Below, piece after piece: positions 7,400-20,078 of a stretch of 64,000 bases of DNA. The position numbers and the translations under genes were made by a program. The notes beneath the pieces were generated by a model. It was not told the origin of the DNA, did not search any database, and saw only the letters and a list, made by a program, of their open reading frames with translations. The stretch spans positions 7,887 to 71,886 of the forward strand of contig NZ_JAKKIE010000015.1 in the NCBI RefSeq assembly GCF_021742065.1, given 5' to 3'. The first letter of the stretch is position 1. Every line of letters starts with the position of its first letter. The stretch comes from Rhizorhapis sp. SPR117 (GTDB taxonomy: Bacteria; Pseudomonadota; Alphaproteobacteria; Sphingomonadales; Sphingomonadaceae).

Positions 7400-10300
7400 A
7401 TGCGCCCGTCGCTCCGCTCCCTGCTCGCGCTACCCTTTGCGCTCACTGCCACACCCGCCTTGGCGATCGACACAAGCTTTCACACCTATGATGGCTTTGC
7501 CGAGACGGTCGATGCGTTCCGTCTCGTCTCGATGATCTTCGGCGACGCGCGCTACGAGACGCTGGTGCTGATCTGCGGGGTGGTCGGGATCGCGTTGGGA
7601 GCGCTGCTCGCCAGCGTCCGGGGCCAGGGAATGGGGCTGGTCACCTTCGGCTTCCAGACGCTCGTCGGCGTCGGCCTGTTCGTGGGTCTGGTCTCCACGA
7701 CCGGGACCGTCCATGTCTATGATCGGGTGCGCAACGCCTATCAGCCGGTGGGCGATGTCCCGAACCTCATCGTCGTTGTGGCCGGGGTCACAAACCTCAT
7801 GGAGCGCGCGCTTGCCGAGACGATCGACGACAACACGACCGACCCCAATGCCAAGCTCGAATTCGGCGCGGGTGGACATTCGTTCGACCTCTTCCTGAAT
7901 GCGGTCAGCCCGCGAGGCCCGATGACGGACACCTTCCTCGATGCGACCATCAAGGATTATGTGCGGCAATGCTATCCGGTGGCGCGCGTGTCCTCGGCCT
8001 ACGGGGTCGACGATGACCAGCTGTTCCGCACGTCGACCGATCTGCCCGCGTCGTTCGCCGCCATGGCGGGCCCAGCAACCTTCAGCACGGTGTACACTGC
8101 CTCCGACAAGGGCGGGACAACGGTAAGCTGCACCGAGTCCTGGGATCATATCCAGTCCCGTCTGAGCGATCCGACCCTTTTCGACGATTACGCCAAGCAG
8201 GTCTGCCAGCGCACCGGTTATAATGTCGACGATTCCGCTCAGCTTTCGCGCTGCCGTTCGCGGTTGGACGAGATGGGCGACATGATGATGGGCACGCCCC
8301 TTTCGCTCCAGGCATTTATGACGGACGTCCTGCTGGGAAGCACGGTCGGAGATGTGCTGTTCGAGGACAGTCCGGCGACCGCGGCACGGGTGATGGCTAA
8401 CCGCGCGGTCATTTCCAGCGGTCTTTCCACCATGTCGGTCGCCAACGAATGGATGCCCACCATCCGCGCCACGGTGTTCGGGATCATGCTGATGATGATG
8501 CCGATCGCCTTGCTGTTCATCCTGACGCCGATCAACTTGAGGGTAGCCAGCTTCGCGTTGGGGCTGTTCGTGTTTGTCGCGCTCTGGGGGGTGATCGATG
8601 CCGGCATCTACCAGCTCACTTTTGGACGGGCGATGGATGTCCTTGCCGAGATGCGTTCCAACCATGTTGCCGCCAATGCGTGGATGCTCGCACCTTCGGC
8701 CGCGATGAAAGCACTGGCGATATTCGGGAGCTTCCGCACTGCCGCTGCGGGGCTTGCCGGCGCGTTCGTGTTCACGGTGTTCCGCTTCTCTGGCAATGTC
8801 TTCACGGCCTTTACCAGCGGCGCGCTGCAGACGCAGGGCCAAGGCTCGGCTGCCGCCGCGCCGCTCTCGACGCGCGAAGGATATGCGTCCGCGCTGGAGG
8901 CCCAGGCATCGGCTGCCGGAACAATGGCGCGCAGAAGCGCGGCTTCGAGCTTCGGCGACTACGGGGAGAGGTCATCCTTCGGTACCAATCGCGCCTTTGG
9001 CGCCGCCGGAAGCGTGTTGGGCGAACATGGCGGAGGCCCACTGGGCAATGCGGCGTTCGCGCTCGGGGGCATCGACGCGTCGCGCGAGCTCGGGGGGCTC
9101 TCCCCTGCTCTCGCCGGACGCAATCTTGGCGATCCCGCCACCGCGCGCGCCGTCCGCGCCAATGCCACCACCTCCGCGATCCGCGACTTTGCCGAAAAGG
9201 ACGCCTTGCGTTCGATTGGCACGACCTATTTCGGACAGGGTCAGGCGGGGGAACGGGCATTCGCCTCGTTCGCACAGAATATGGTGCAGTGGCGCGCCTT
9301 CGGCGACCAGCGCGCCTATGACATGATGCGCCAGGGCGCCCAGCGGCATTTCGAGCGGGGCGGCTACGATGAAAAGGATGCAGCACTGAAGGCCTCGACC
9401 GTGATCGGCCAGGCTTCGGCGGATCCGACCTTTGCAAAGCTCATCGCGAATGCCTTCGAGCAGGAGCAGATGCTGCGTAACGATCTGACCGGCGCGCAGG
9501 TGCAGGTCGGAGCGATGGAGGGACGCCGCGACTTCGCGGGCGACAACGTCGCGTCGATCGAGCGGCGCAATGTTGCGACCGAACAGGCCCATCGGACCGG
9601 TGGCAACGAAGGTCAGCGCAACGCCGCTTCGATGCTCGGGCTCTCCGTCCAGGAGACGAGCCGCCGTATTGGCTTCATCAATGCGCTGTCCGGCGAAGCG
9701 AGATCAAGCGCGATCACCCAGCTTTCGCGCGCCACCGGCCGCAACGAGGCTCAGGTCCTCCATGCGCTCGAAACCTACAATGCCGCCACGCAGGTGGGCA
9801 CGGCCGATGGAGCTAGCGCCGAAGCCGCGCGCGAAGGCACCAGCGTCTACGGCCGCACGCGCGAGGCAGGTGGCTACGACTTTGCGGAACGCTCGGGCAA
9901 GCTCGACGCACAGCGCGAGGTCGGACAAGACGGCACCCGCTCAGCAGCCCGGATCGGCGAACAGCGGCGCCAGGCTGACAATGCGGGCTTTGCGGAAGGG
10001 GCCGAGGCCGCCGGCATGTCGGTCCGCGAGGCGGCGAGGCTGGACAGCTTTATCCGAACTCTCTCCCAGGGCGCCGGCAATCAGCTCGACATGGCCGAGG
10101 GCGGCGCCGCGCGCATCGCCGATCGCGCCCGGAACGAACGTCTCGGCCGTATCGTCGAAAACGAGCGGCTTACGCGCATGCAGGGCCTGTTGAGGGAACA
10201 TGGCGTTCGCCTCTCCAAGCGTCAGATCGCGATGGACCAGAACGGCGATATGAGCCTCAATCTCACACCCGAGGCTGCGACCCAAATGTGGCGGGGCGGT

Positions 10301-11152
10301 CTCATCAACGACAGCCAGCTCGGCGCGGTGGCAGGAGGCGGACGAGCCCGATTCAGCTTCGCTCATAATGACGTGCTGGTTTCGAGCTCCGTCGGATTCC
10401 AGCAGTCGGCGCGCAGCGATACCAGCACGCGATTCGAGGCGGGAAAGCAGGCGGGGCCGGATACAATCGAACATTTCCTGGGTGGCGGCGAGCAAGGTCA
10501 GGCCATGATGCGGAATTGGCTGCGAGGTGGCTTTGAAATGGATCGCCACGGCAATTGGCGCTTGAAACCTCAGGTCGCCGACACGCTGACAAGGGATGTG
10601 CAGGCGCTAATCGCGCAGACCGGATGGCAGCGGTCCATCAATCGCCTAGCTCAAGATCAGACCACGATGGGAACCAATGTCGGAGCAGAAATCGGTGGGG
10701 CTGTGAGCGCTTCGGAAACGCACTTCGGTCGTACTTCCGGCGAGGCAGCGCACGAGCGCTCGCGTCCCCAAAAAGCCGGATCGACCTCTGGTCAGCTGGG
10801 TGGCCGCGTGGGTTTCACGAGTTCAGATGTTGGCGTCACTACCGAAAGTGCCCAATCAAATCTCGACATCGTCAACTACGACGTCCGCGAGGCGATAGCT
10901 GCCGCAGAGCGCGCATCCGCGCGGTCAACGACACCGGAAGCAACCTTCTCCCGCGAGCTATCAGAAAGAATCCTCGGCAGCGAAGGGCTGCGCAATCGCT
11001 ACCTTGGTCAGGCTGATTCAGATCGTGCGACGTTCGATATCACTGGACCGCTCACATCGATTGAGCAGAGATCAGTGTTGGACAGCGGGTCGTTTTCGAC
11101 CGACATAGATGGAAGCAAAGGTGACGGTGATAGCACGTTCAAGAAGCGCTAG
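7400..11152 (+). CDS. traG: Conjugal transfer mating-pair protein TraG
   Basis: The 1250-residue protein has a signal-like start (LRSLLALPFALTATPALA), the TraG N-terminal domain with membrane segments around residues 50-100 and 350-460, a periplasmic part with Cys, and a long Ala/Gln/Arg-rich C-terminal region, as in F TraG. The N-terminal part assists pilus assembly and the C-terminal part acts in mating stabilisation and entry exclusion. I start at ATG 7400, with GGAAAGG 7 bases upstream, because that gives the signal peptide directly after traH. It overlaps by four bases the convergent gene at 11149. It is the last transfer gene in the window; no relaxase or coupling protein is seen. Confidence 0.88.
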   Translation: MRPSLRSLLALPFALTATPALAIDTSFHTYDGFAETVDAFRLVSMIFGDARYETLVLICGVVGIALGALLASVRGQGMGLVTFGFQTLVGVGLFVGLVSTTGTVHVYDRVRNAYQPVGDVPNLIVVVAGVTNLMERALAETIDDNTTDPNAKLEFGAGGHSFDLFLNAVSPRGPMTDTFLDATIKDYVRQCYPVARVSSAYGVDDDQLFRTSTDLPASFAAMAGPATFSTVYTASDKGGTTVSCTESWDHIQSRLSDPTLFDDYAKQVCQRTGYNVDDSAQLSRCRSRLDEMGDMMMGTPLSLQAFMTDVLLGSTVGDVLFEDSPATAARVMANRAVISSGLSTMSVANEWMPTIRATVFGIMLMMMPIALLFILTPINLRVASFALGLFVFVALWGVIDAGIYQLTFGRAMDVLAEMRSNHVAANAWMLAPSAAMKALAIFGSFRTAAAGLAGAFVFTVFRFSGNVFTAFTSGALQTQGQGSAAAAPLSTREGYASALEAQASAAGTMARRSAASSFGDYGERSSFGTNRAFGAAGSVLGEHGGGPLGNAAFALGGIDASRELGGLSPALAGRNLGDPATARAVRANATTSAIRDFAEKDALRSIGTTYFGQGQAGERAFASFAQNMVQWRAFGDQRAYDMMRQGAQRHFERGGYDEKDAALKASTVIGQASADPTFAKLIANAFEQEQMLRNDLTGAQVQVGAMEGRRDFAGDNVASIERRNVATEQAHRTGGNEGQRNAASMLGLSVQETSRRIGFINALSGEARSSAITQLSRATGRNEAQVLHALETYNAATQVGTADGASAEAAREGTSVYGRTREAGGYDFAERSGKLDAQREVGQDGTRSAARIGEQRRQADNAGFAEGAEAAGMSVREAARLDSFIRTLSQGAGNQLDMAEGGAARIADRARNERLGRIVENERLTRMQGLLREHGVRLSKRQIAMDQNGDMSLNLTPEAATQMWRGGLINDSQLGAVAGGGRARFSFAHNDVLVSSSVGFQQSARSDTSTRFEAGKQAGPDTIEHFLGGGEQGQAMMRNWLRGGFEMDRHGNWRLKPQVADTLTRDVQALIAQTGWQRSINRLAQDQTTMGTNVGAEIGGAVSASETHFGRTSGEAAHERSRPQKAGSTSGQLGGRVGFTSSDVGVTTESAQSNLDIVNYDVREAIAAAERASARSTTPEATFSRELSERILGSEGLRNRYLGQADSDRATFDITGPLTSIEQRSVLDSGSFSTDIDGSKGDGDSTFKKR

Positions 11153-11604
11153 TGATGACCAGGGTGCTGAGGACTAAACGGATTGCCAATGTAGAGACCG
11201 CCGGATCGTGGATCATAGATATCGACCGATGGGTGCGGCTGCCCATACCGCCGACGGGTAAACTCATCGCCAAATGGGTCGGGGACGATCGAATAGAACG
11301 GCGCCCTATTTGCGTCGCTCCCCTGCTCAGCGAAGGCGGCCAACCACGCTCGGGCGTAGCCGAAGCCGAGCACAATGAACGCCGTCATTGGGAAGAACAG
11401 GAGATTGAGGTAGCCCGCAAGTGCGCTGGCATAGAACGTGGTAAGCAGCGCGACTTTGATCGATGCGGCCATACCCGTCCACCAGACGGAGATCGCCGCC
11501 CACCAGAGCTTCGCGTACCAAGGACGCCATAGCCAATCGCGAACGCCCGGTCGAACCGGGGCGGCGTGATGCACAGCCTCATCATCGGGTGTCGATGGCG
11601 ACAT
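11149..11604 (-). CDS. Unknown small membrane protein, full-length copy
   Basis: The 151-residue protein begins MSPSTPDDEA, has a WLWRPWY-AKLWWAAISVWW motif around residues 24-43, two or three hydrophobic segments (about 35-88) and a soluble C-terminus rich in Pro and Tyr. I do not recognise a family. It is convergent with traG and overlaps it by four bases. A degenerate copy of its middle section (same motif, same strand) lies at 13939-14136 on the far side of the Fic and unknown genes, so the family is probably a usual neighbour of traG that has been duplicated. Confidence 0.65.
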   Translation of the reverse strand: MSPSTPDDEAVHHAAPVRPGVRDWLWRPWYAKLWWAAISVWWTGMAASIKVALLTTFYASALAGYLNLLFFPMTAFIVLGFGYARAWLAAFAEQGSDANRAPFYSIVPDPFGDEFTRRRYGQPHPSVDIYDPRSGGLYIGNPFSPQHPGHH

Positions 11605-11711
11605 GACCGGGTCCTCCGGACTTCCTTGTTTAAGACCCCTTACATAAGCTAACGCGCTAATTAAGTCAATGCCACATTGCTTAAATAAAGCCGATCGTGC
11701 ATGACGTTTAG

Positions 11712-12899
11712 ATGCCCTCCTCCGACCATCTGAGCAAGCGCCTTGGTCGCTTCGTCGAGACAATTGCCGGAGGCGAAACCGTGCGGGCGTTCGTTCCGCC
11801 GCCGCTGCCTCCCGAGCCACCGATCGACATACTCGCGTTGCTCGATCGTTTGAGTTTCGCAGAACGAGCCCTTGGTCGCCTAGATGGAATCACGATGCTG
11901 CTGCCGAAGCAGGAGCTCTTCCTGTACATGTACGTACGAAAGGAAGCAGTGCTCTCGTCCCAGATCGAGGGTACGCAATCGACGCTAACAGACCTACTTC
12001 GTTTTGAAGCAGAAGCGCAAGCTGGCCAGCCCATCGATGACGTCCGCGAGGTCTCCAACTATGTCGATGCGCTTATGTACGGGCTGGACCGCGTGCAGAC
12101 GTTCCCCCTGTCGCTGCGACTTATCCGGGAAATGCACGCCCGATTGCTCGACAGTGGTCGAGGCGGCACGAAGGACCCCGGTGAATTTCGCCGTTCACAG
12201 AATTGGATCGGAGGAACGCGGCCGGGCAACGCCCAGTTTGTTCCACCACCTGTGCCTGAGTTGGAGGCATGCCTTGGTTCTTTCGAGGCCTTTCTGCACG
12301 AGGACCGATCCCGGTTGCCGGCACTGATCAAAGCCGGCCTCCTGCATGTGCAATTCGAAACCATTCATCCGTTTCTGGATGGCAATGGCCGGGTTGGTCG
12401 CCTGCTTGTGACGCTATTTCTTTGTGTCAACGGCGTTCTGCATTCGCCGCTTCTCTATCTCAGCCTCTATCTCAAGACACACCGGCCGGATTATTACCGC
12501 TTGTTGCAGGAGGTGAGAGAACTGGGCGCGTGGGAGGCGTGGCTCGAATTTTTTCTGGACGGCGTTGCCGAAACCGCCAACCAGGCCTTCGACGCCGCGG
12601 CCAGAATCGTCGATCTCTTCAAGCAGGATCGCGATCGCATCGCCGCTGAGAGTGAGCGTGCGGGCTCCGCGCTTCGGGTTCACGACCATTTCCAGCAGAA
12701 TCCGTTTCTCACGGCAAATCTTCTTGTAGGGCGCACCGGGCTAACGGCGCCTACGGTGAATGCTGCCCTTGCCGATCTCGAGCGCCTGGGGATCGTGGAA
12801 GAGGTCACAGGCCGCCGCCGCGGTCGGGTGTTCGGCTATCGGCGCTATCTCGCTATCCTAAGCGAAGGCACCGAACCACTGCCGCCCGGCCGAGTATAG
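11712..12899 (+). CDS. Fic family protein with autoinhibitory helix and winged-helix C-terminus
   Basis: The 395-residue protein has a Fic N-terminal domain, a Fic core with active-site loop ETIHPFLDGNGRVGR (His219), and a C-terminal winged-helix segment (NPFLTANLLVGRTGLTAPTV). Fic enzymes transfer AMP or other nucleotide moieties to protein hydroxyls. The inhibitory motif [ST]xxxE[GN] is present near the N-terminus as S82-S83-Q-I-E86-G87, so this is a class II, self-restrained Fic. The winged helix suggests DNA binding or autoregulation. The region is lower in GC-rich codon bias than traG, fitting acquired cargo. Target protein unknown. Confidence 0.88.
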   Translation: MPSSDHLSKRLGRFVETIAGGETVRAFVPPPLPPEPPIDILALLDRLSFAERALGRLDGITMLLPKQELFLYMYVRKEAVLSSQIEGTQSTLTDLLRFEAEAQAGQPIDDVREVSNYVDALMYGLDRVQTFPLSLRLIREMHARLLDSGRGGTKDPGEFRRSQNWIGGTRPGNAQFVPPPVPELEACLGSFEAFLHEDRSRLPALIKAGLLHVQFETIHPFLDGNGRVGRLLVTLFLCVNGVLHSPLLYLSLYLKTHRPDYYRLLQEVRELGAWEAWLEFFLDGVAETANQAFDAAARIVDLFKQDRDRIAAESERAGSALRVHDHFQQNPFLTANLLVGRTGLTAPTVNAALADLERLGIVEEVTGRRRGRVFGYRRYLAILSEGTEPLPPGRV

Positions 12900-12947
12900 C
12901 GGTCCCGAACCCCAGACTCTCGGCCGCGCCCTATCAGGACAGACAGC

Positions 12948-13952
12948 ATGATCGACCGTCTCAACTATACCACCCATGCGATCGAGAATATTCGCCGGCA
13001 GCAGCGCGAGCTGTCCAATAAGGGTATTCCGCCCGAGCCCAACGTCTATTGGGTGCTGGATATCCTCGACACGGCGGTGAAGTTCATTTTGCCCGACCAT
13101 GGCGAACTCCTGGACCTCACCAGCTTCGATCAGAAGCATGCTGATCTCATCAAGCTCCCTTATCCGATCACGGTCATCGAAGCTCCGTTTCCACCGCGAC
13201 CGGAGGATCGTTTGGCGAGCGGCAAGGAAACGTCGTCCAGGCGGATCGGGCTCTATGTCGAGATGACAGCGGCGGAAATGCTGAAGAAGTTTCCTGGCGC
13301 TGAAAGGCCGGAGCCGCATTCGGAGGGGGTGCTGGTCATTGCGATATACTATGTCGATGCCGCAAAGCGATGGGAGATCAGCGGATGCGGGTCCTATTTC
13401 CCTTACGAGCAGGAGGCATATAACCGGCTTTCGGAGCCCAACACACCCGCCTCGCTCAAGTATCTTGCCGAAGTGCAGGAAGAAGGCAGGCCAATGTCCA
13501 AGATGGCTCTGAGGTGCTACCTGGCGCCGCTGCAACCGATGCTCCTTCATTCCATGCGCCAGGCTGGTTTCGATGACGATCGGATAAAGGCGGCGATGAT
13601 AGGGAATATCTCGGACGAACAGATCATGCTCGCTCAGCTCTGCGCGGTTCTCAATTGCGGGAACGTGGAGCAGGCGGACGTCCCCGTGCCTGAAAAGCTC
13701 GCCCGGGCCCGCGCCAAGTCGGGCAAACTCCCTCTATACGACTATAAGGTTCTAACGGTCTCGGGAGATGTCGCATCCAGGGAGCAATCCGACAAGCCCG
13801 GCTACGAGTCTGCGATGAGGCGAACCCATTTACGCCGAGGACATATTCGTCGCCTCGCAGCGGGACGCCTCGTATGGGTCCGTCCGGCGCTGGTGAACGC
13901 GGACAAGGATGCCGGGATTATCGAGAAGAGCTATCGCGTCAAGTCGTCCTGA
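12948..13952 (+). CDS. Uncharacterised protein
   Basis: The 334-residue protein is soluble, with an N-terminal helical segment (IDRLNYTTHAIENIRRQQRE), a middle section with mixed structure and a basic C-terminus (RRTHLRRGHIRRL, then VWVRPALVNADKDAGII). The HLRRGHxRRL-VWVR ending recurs in phage and mobile-element proteins of unknown role, from memory. I recognise no enzyme motif. It starts 48 bases after the Fic gene on the same strand and may be co-transcribed with it, possibly as a Fic partner; that is inference from position only. Confidence 0.7.
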   Translation: MIDRLNYTTHAIENIRRQQRELSNKGIPPEPNVYWVLDILDTAVKFILPDHGELLDLTSFDQKHADLIKLPYPITVIEAPFPPRPEDRLASGKETSSRRIGLYVEMTAAEMLKKFPGAERPEPHSEGVLVIAIYYVDAAKRWEISGCGSYFPYEQEAYNRLSEPNTPASLKYLAEVQEEGRPMSKMALRCYLAPLQPMLLHSMRQAGFDDDRIKAAMIGNISDEQIMLAQLCAVLNCGNVEQADVPVPEKLARARAKSGKLPLYDYKVLTVSGDVASREQSDKPGYESAMRRTHLRRGHIRRLAAGRLVWVRPALVNADKDAGIIEKSYRVKSS

Positions 13953-14136
13953 CTGAAGCCCGTAAAGCGGCGCCCGGAGTTCCAGAGCGCACGTTGAGAA
14001 ATCCGGCCAAAGCGCTGTCATAGAACGCAGCCGGCGGCTCAAACCTCGTGGCTACCGCCATTCCAATCCACCAAACGGCGATCGAGGTCCACCGAAGCTT
14101 GCCATACCAGGGACGCCAGAGCCAATCGGCCAGCTT
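13939..14136 (-). pseudogene. Decayed copy of the 11149-11604 membrane gene
   Basis: Read on the minus strand, this stretch gives ADWLWRPWYGKLRWTSIAVW, WIGMAVAT, and FYDSALAGFLN, matching DWLWRPWYAKLWWAAISVWW, TGMAAS and FYASALAGYLN of the gene at 11149-11604. There is no Met start in the right place, and the C-terminal third is missing. The two copies are on the same strand and flank the Fic-unknown pair. It is a truncated paralogue, not an independent gene. Upstream, 14140-14340 shows nothing convincing. Confidence 0.75.
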
Positions 14137-14340
14137 AGAGTGCCGCGCCGCCGTTCCATTCGGCTCGATGCTCTACGCCGTCACGCCCTGACATGTGATC
14201 GAGAAAACGCGTTCCCGGTCGACATGTTGAAAGCGAAAAGGCTCGCGCACTCCAATTACTGGCCGGCTCACGATTTCTCACGCGGTGGACAGATGATGGT
14301 TTCGGCATCGCCGTTGGCCGATCCTCGCATCATGTGCCCG

Positions 14341-15432
14341 CTAAGATTGCGCGGCGTCCTCGATCGCAGCGATGATCCGATGTACGGCGACCGCATCGTC
14401 AAATGGGGGCGCGGTGCGGGTGCCATCGCGCAGGTCCTTCGCCATACGGGCATAAACCCGGGCCACATTGCCGGGCACGACATCGTCCGGCCAACCTGTG
14501 CGCAGATCAGCCGGCACCTCGATCGGTTTCAGTTCCTTTTCGTCGCCACGTCCGCCCGCGAGGGAGAGCTGGACCATCTGCGCATGGCCTGACGAGCCCG
14601 TCACGCGGATATCGCCCTCAGTGCCATTGATCTCCCAGAGCAGGCCGCGGCCATCCCGCGCAGAGCCGCCGCGATAATGAATCGAAACAGGTGCGCCGCT
14701 TTCCAGGATGCCGCTCACAAGCACTTGATCCGGCGCAGTAACTGGCAGCGTTTCGCCGGTGTCGAGCGCGATCGCCGTTGTCCGCCGCGTCGCGAGGACG
14801 GAGGAGAGCTCCGAAATCTCACCCAGCGCATCGCGGAGCGCTGCCAACGTATGGCCCAGCGGGATTGTTAGCAGGGTGGCGCCGTTGGCGCGGTCGAGCA
14901 GATACGCGCCGGTTTGTTTGACCGGAATCGATCCGCCCCAGCCGCCGCCCCATGCGACCAGCGTCGTCGACAGCACCTCGCCGACGAAACCTTCCTCGAT
15001 CAGCCGGCGCAGATGGACGATCTCCGGTGCGACCCGCGCCTGCGTTCCGACCACGCCGAGAACACCCTTCGCCCGCGCCAGCCGGGCAAGTTCTTCAGCC
15101 TCGGCCAGTCCATTGCCGAGCGGCCATTCGCAGTAGACATGTTTGCCGGCGTCGATCGCCGCCTTCACGATCTCGAAATGATGGGGCACCTTCACCGTAA
15201 CGGTGACGACGTCGACCTCCGGCGCGGTGACCAGCTCGGGAACGTCCGCGAATGCGCGGTCGATCTCCATCGCGGCGGCTGCTTTCTCGGCGCTTTCGCG
15301 GCTAGTGTTGGCGATGCCGACGATCTCATAATCGTTAGGCAACGCGCGAAGCGCCGGAACATGCGCGATGGCCGCCCAACTTCGGCCCGGCTGGAGTCCG
15401 ACGATGCCGACCCCGAAACGCTTTCCTGCCAT
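14341..15432 (-). CDS. Gfo/Idh/MocA-family oxidoreductase
   Basis: The 363-residue protein has the N-terminal Rossmann fold (GVGIVGLQPGRSW) and the family pattern VKVPHHFEIVKAAIDAGKHV followed by CEWPLG, where most relatives have EKP. The EWPL variant is common in Gal80-like members. These enzymes use NAD(P) to oxidise or reduce sugars and related compounds. ATG 15432 has AGGAAGG 5 bases upstream; a GTG lies two codons earlier. It stands alone, divergent from the NDH-2 gene with about 220 bases between. Substrate is not predictable. Confidence 0.85.
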   Translation of the reverse strand: MAGKRFGVGIVGLQPGRSWAAIAHVPALRALPNDYEIVGIANTSRESAEKAAAAMEIDRAFADVPELVTAPEVDVVTVTVKVPHHFEIVKAAIDAGKHVYCEWPLGNGLAEAEELARLARAKGVLGVVGTQARVAPEIVHLRRLIEEGFVGEVLSTTLVAWGGGWGGSIPVKQTGAYLLDRANGATLLTIPLGHTLAALRDALGEISELSSVLATRRTTAIALDTGETLPVTAPDQVLVSGILESGAPVSIHYRGGSARDGRGLLWEINGTEGDIRVTGSSGHAQMVQLSLAGGRGDEKELKPIEVPADLRTGWPDDVVPGNVARVYARMAKDLRDGTRTAPPFDDAVAVHRIIAAIEDAAQS

Positions 15433-15657
15433 GAGCACCTTCCTCTCAGTACGGGCCCGCCTTGCACCTCACGCCTCAACGGCCCCGGCAAGACATGGGA
15501 TCAGGCCTACGACGTTCTGCGCGCCGTGGCCAATGGAGCACGCCGTCCAGCAGCAGATCGAAGAGCGTGCGCCAGTGGCGCTTCGCATTGCAGGGAACAA
15601 TGATCCCGGCCCTCGCGCTACTCGTCAAATGATTGGCAACGATAGCCTGGAGGCATA

Positions 15658-16944
15658 ATGCCGGATAAAGTCAGAATTGTCATCGTTGGTGCCGGTTTCG
15701 GCGGGATGGCGGCCGCGAAAGCGCTGCGGCGCAGCCCTGCACAGGTGACACTGGTCGATCGTACCAACCATCACCTGTTCCAGCCACTACTCTATCAGGT
15801 TGCCACGGCCGCGCTGTCGCCGGCCGATATCGCGACGGCCAACCGCGTGCTGCTGCGGGGCAATCCCAACATCCATGTGCAAATGGCGGAGGTGCTGGGT
15901 GTCGACGTCGCCGCGCGCGAGGTGCTCCTGGATGACGAAAGGCGCTTGTCCTACGACTATCTCGTTCTCGCGACCGGCGCCGCCTACAGCTTCTTCGGGA
16001 ACGAGGCATGGCGCCCGTATAGCCTTGTTCTCAAATCGCTGGACGATGCGCTCACCATTCGCGCGCGACTCCTTGCGGCGTTCGAACGGGCTGAGCAGTC
16101 CGGCGATCCGGCCGAGGTACGGCGTCTGCTGACATTTGCGATAGTGGGCGGCGGGCCGACGGGTGTTGAGCTGGCGGGCACGATCGCCGAGCTCGCCCGC
16201 ACCACACTTGCGCGCGATTTCACTTGCATCGACCCGCGCAAGACCCGTGTGGTGCTGTGCGAGGCGGGCCCGCGACTGCTGGCTGCCTTTGACCCGTCGC
16301 TTTCTGCCTATGCGGCCGAGGCCCTGGCCACGCTCGGAGTAGAGGTGCGGACCGGCAAGGCCGTTCAGGCGATCGACGCCACGGGACTCATGCTGGGAGA
16401 CGAACGGATCAACACCGGCGCCGTGCTCTGGTGCGCCGGAACAGAGGCACGGCCCGTCGCCCGATGGCTCGCTGCGGCTGCGGCTCCCAACGGAGCGGTG
16501 AAGGTCGCCGCCGATTGCTCCGTGCCGGGGCACCCGGAGATCTTCGCAATTGGGGACGTTGCCAGCTTTGATCACGGCGGCGGCCGTCCGTTGCCAGGTC
16601 TCGCTCCCGTCGCCAAGCAGCAGGGCGCTTTTGTCGGTCGATTGCTGGCCGCACGTATAGCGCGGCGTCGCGAACCTGAAGCGTTCCGCTATCGCGATTA
16701 CGGCACCATGGCGGTGATCGGCCGTTCCCGCGCAGTGGCTGTACTGGGTGGGTTGAGGCTGAAAGGATTTCTCGCCTGGCTAGCTTGGTCGCTGGTGCAC
16801 CTGATGCTGCTGGTCGACTTTCGCAGCCGCTTGCTCGTCTACGTGAACTGGTCCTGGGCGTGGTTCACCTACGGGCGCGGCGCGCGACTGCTGACCGGAA
16901 GGATGCAGCGAGAGGGCAAGCCAAACGGGGATCTAAAGTCTTGA
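15658..16944 (+). CDS. ndh: Type II NADH:quinone oxidoreductase (NDH-2-like flavoprotein)
   Basis: The 428-residue protein has an FAD Rossmann motif at the start (IVGAGFGGMAAAKAL), the NDH-2 segment NHHLFQPLLYQVATAALSP, an NAD motif (IVGGGPTGVELAGTIAEL) and a second FAD contact (AIGDVASF). The C-terminus has an amphipathic or hydrophobic helix (LAWSLVHLMLLVDFRSRLLV, then YVNWSWAWFTYGRGARL) that anchors such enzymes to the inner face of the membrane. It passes electrons from NADH to quinone without proton pumping. Length is usual. Confidence 0.88.
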   Translation: MPDKVRIVIVGAGFGGMAAAKALRRSPAQVTLVDRTNHHLFQPLLYQVATAALSPADIATANRVLLRGNPNIHVQMAEVLGVDVAAREVLLDDERRLSYDYLVLATGAAYSFFGNEAWRPYSLVLKSLDDALTIRARLLAAFERAEQSGDPAEVRRLLTFAIVGGGPTGVELAGTIAELARTTLARDFTCIDPRKTRVVLCEAGPRLLAAFDPSLSAYAAEALATLGVEVRTGKAVQAIDATGLMLGDERINTGAVLWCAGTEARPVARWLAAAAAPNGAVKVAADCSVPGHPEIFAIGDVASFDHGGGRPLPGLAPVAKQQGAFVGRLLAARIARRREPEAFRYRDYGTMAVIGRSRAVAVLGGLRLKGFLAWLAWSLVHLMLLVDFRSRLLVYVNWSWAWFTYGRGARLLTGRMQREGKPNGDLKS

Positions 16945-17498
16945 TCGCCGCCAAGGCGGCTAAAGCCGCTGCATGAGCAGGTGATCGTCGCAGGGATAGG
17001 TTTCGCCATTTGTCTCCCCGTTGCTTGCGAGGCGGGCGGATGGTCGTCATGTTGCCCTCCCGGCGCATCGCGAACTCGGGTAGATAGCGAAATCGTCACG
17101 CTTGCTCTCGATCGCCCAGCCACCGATCGCTCATCGCGGAAGGGCCCTACGTCGCGGCGGTGTGAAAGAGGACGATGCCGATTGCGATCGCATTCTCCCA
17201 TCTTGGGCGTGGAGATATCGTCGTCAGCTGGCCCGCAGTCGCTTCCCGCGCGCACCGGATAATCCCGTATATTCCGATCCGTGGGATCGAAGGATAAGCG
17301 CCGAGGACCTGGTCCGCGATCATGGGGGAAACGAGCTATGCCACGAAATTCCGGGCTTCCCGATCAAGCGAATCGCGCCTGTGCCGACCGCGTTTGAGCC
17401 GTGCTGGCTGGTGTTCTGCCAACATTCGGTCGGGCGGAGACCAGGCAACGCGCTGAGCGGTAATCGGTACGCCTGCCAAACGGAAATATGAGGAACCA
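16945..17498 (+). other. Non-coding gap upstream of clpB
   Basis: No convincing gene or RNA is seen. Short frames here are not protein-like. The clpB promoter must lie here; I could not point to a sigma-32 site with confidence. AGGAA sits 5 bases before ATG 17499. Confidence 0.4.
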
Positions 17499-20078
<2,580 letters not shown>

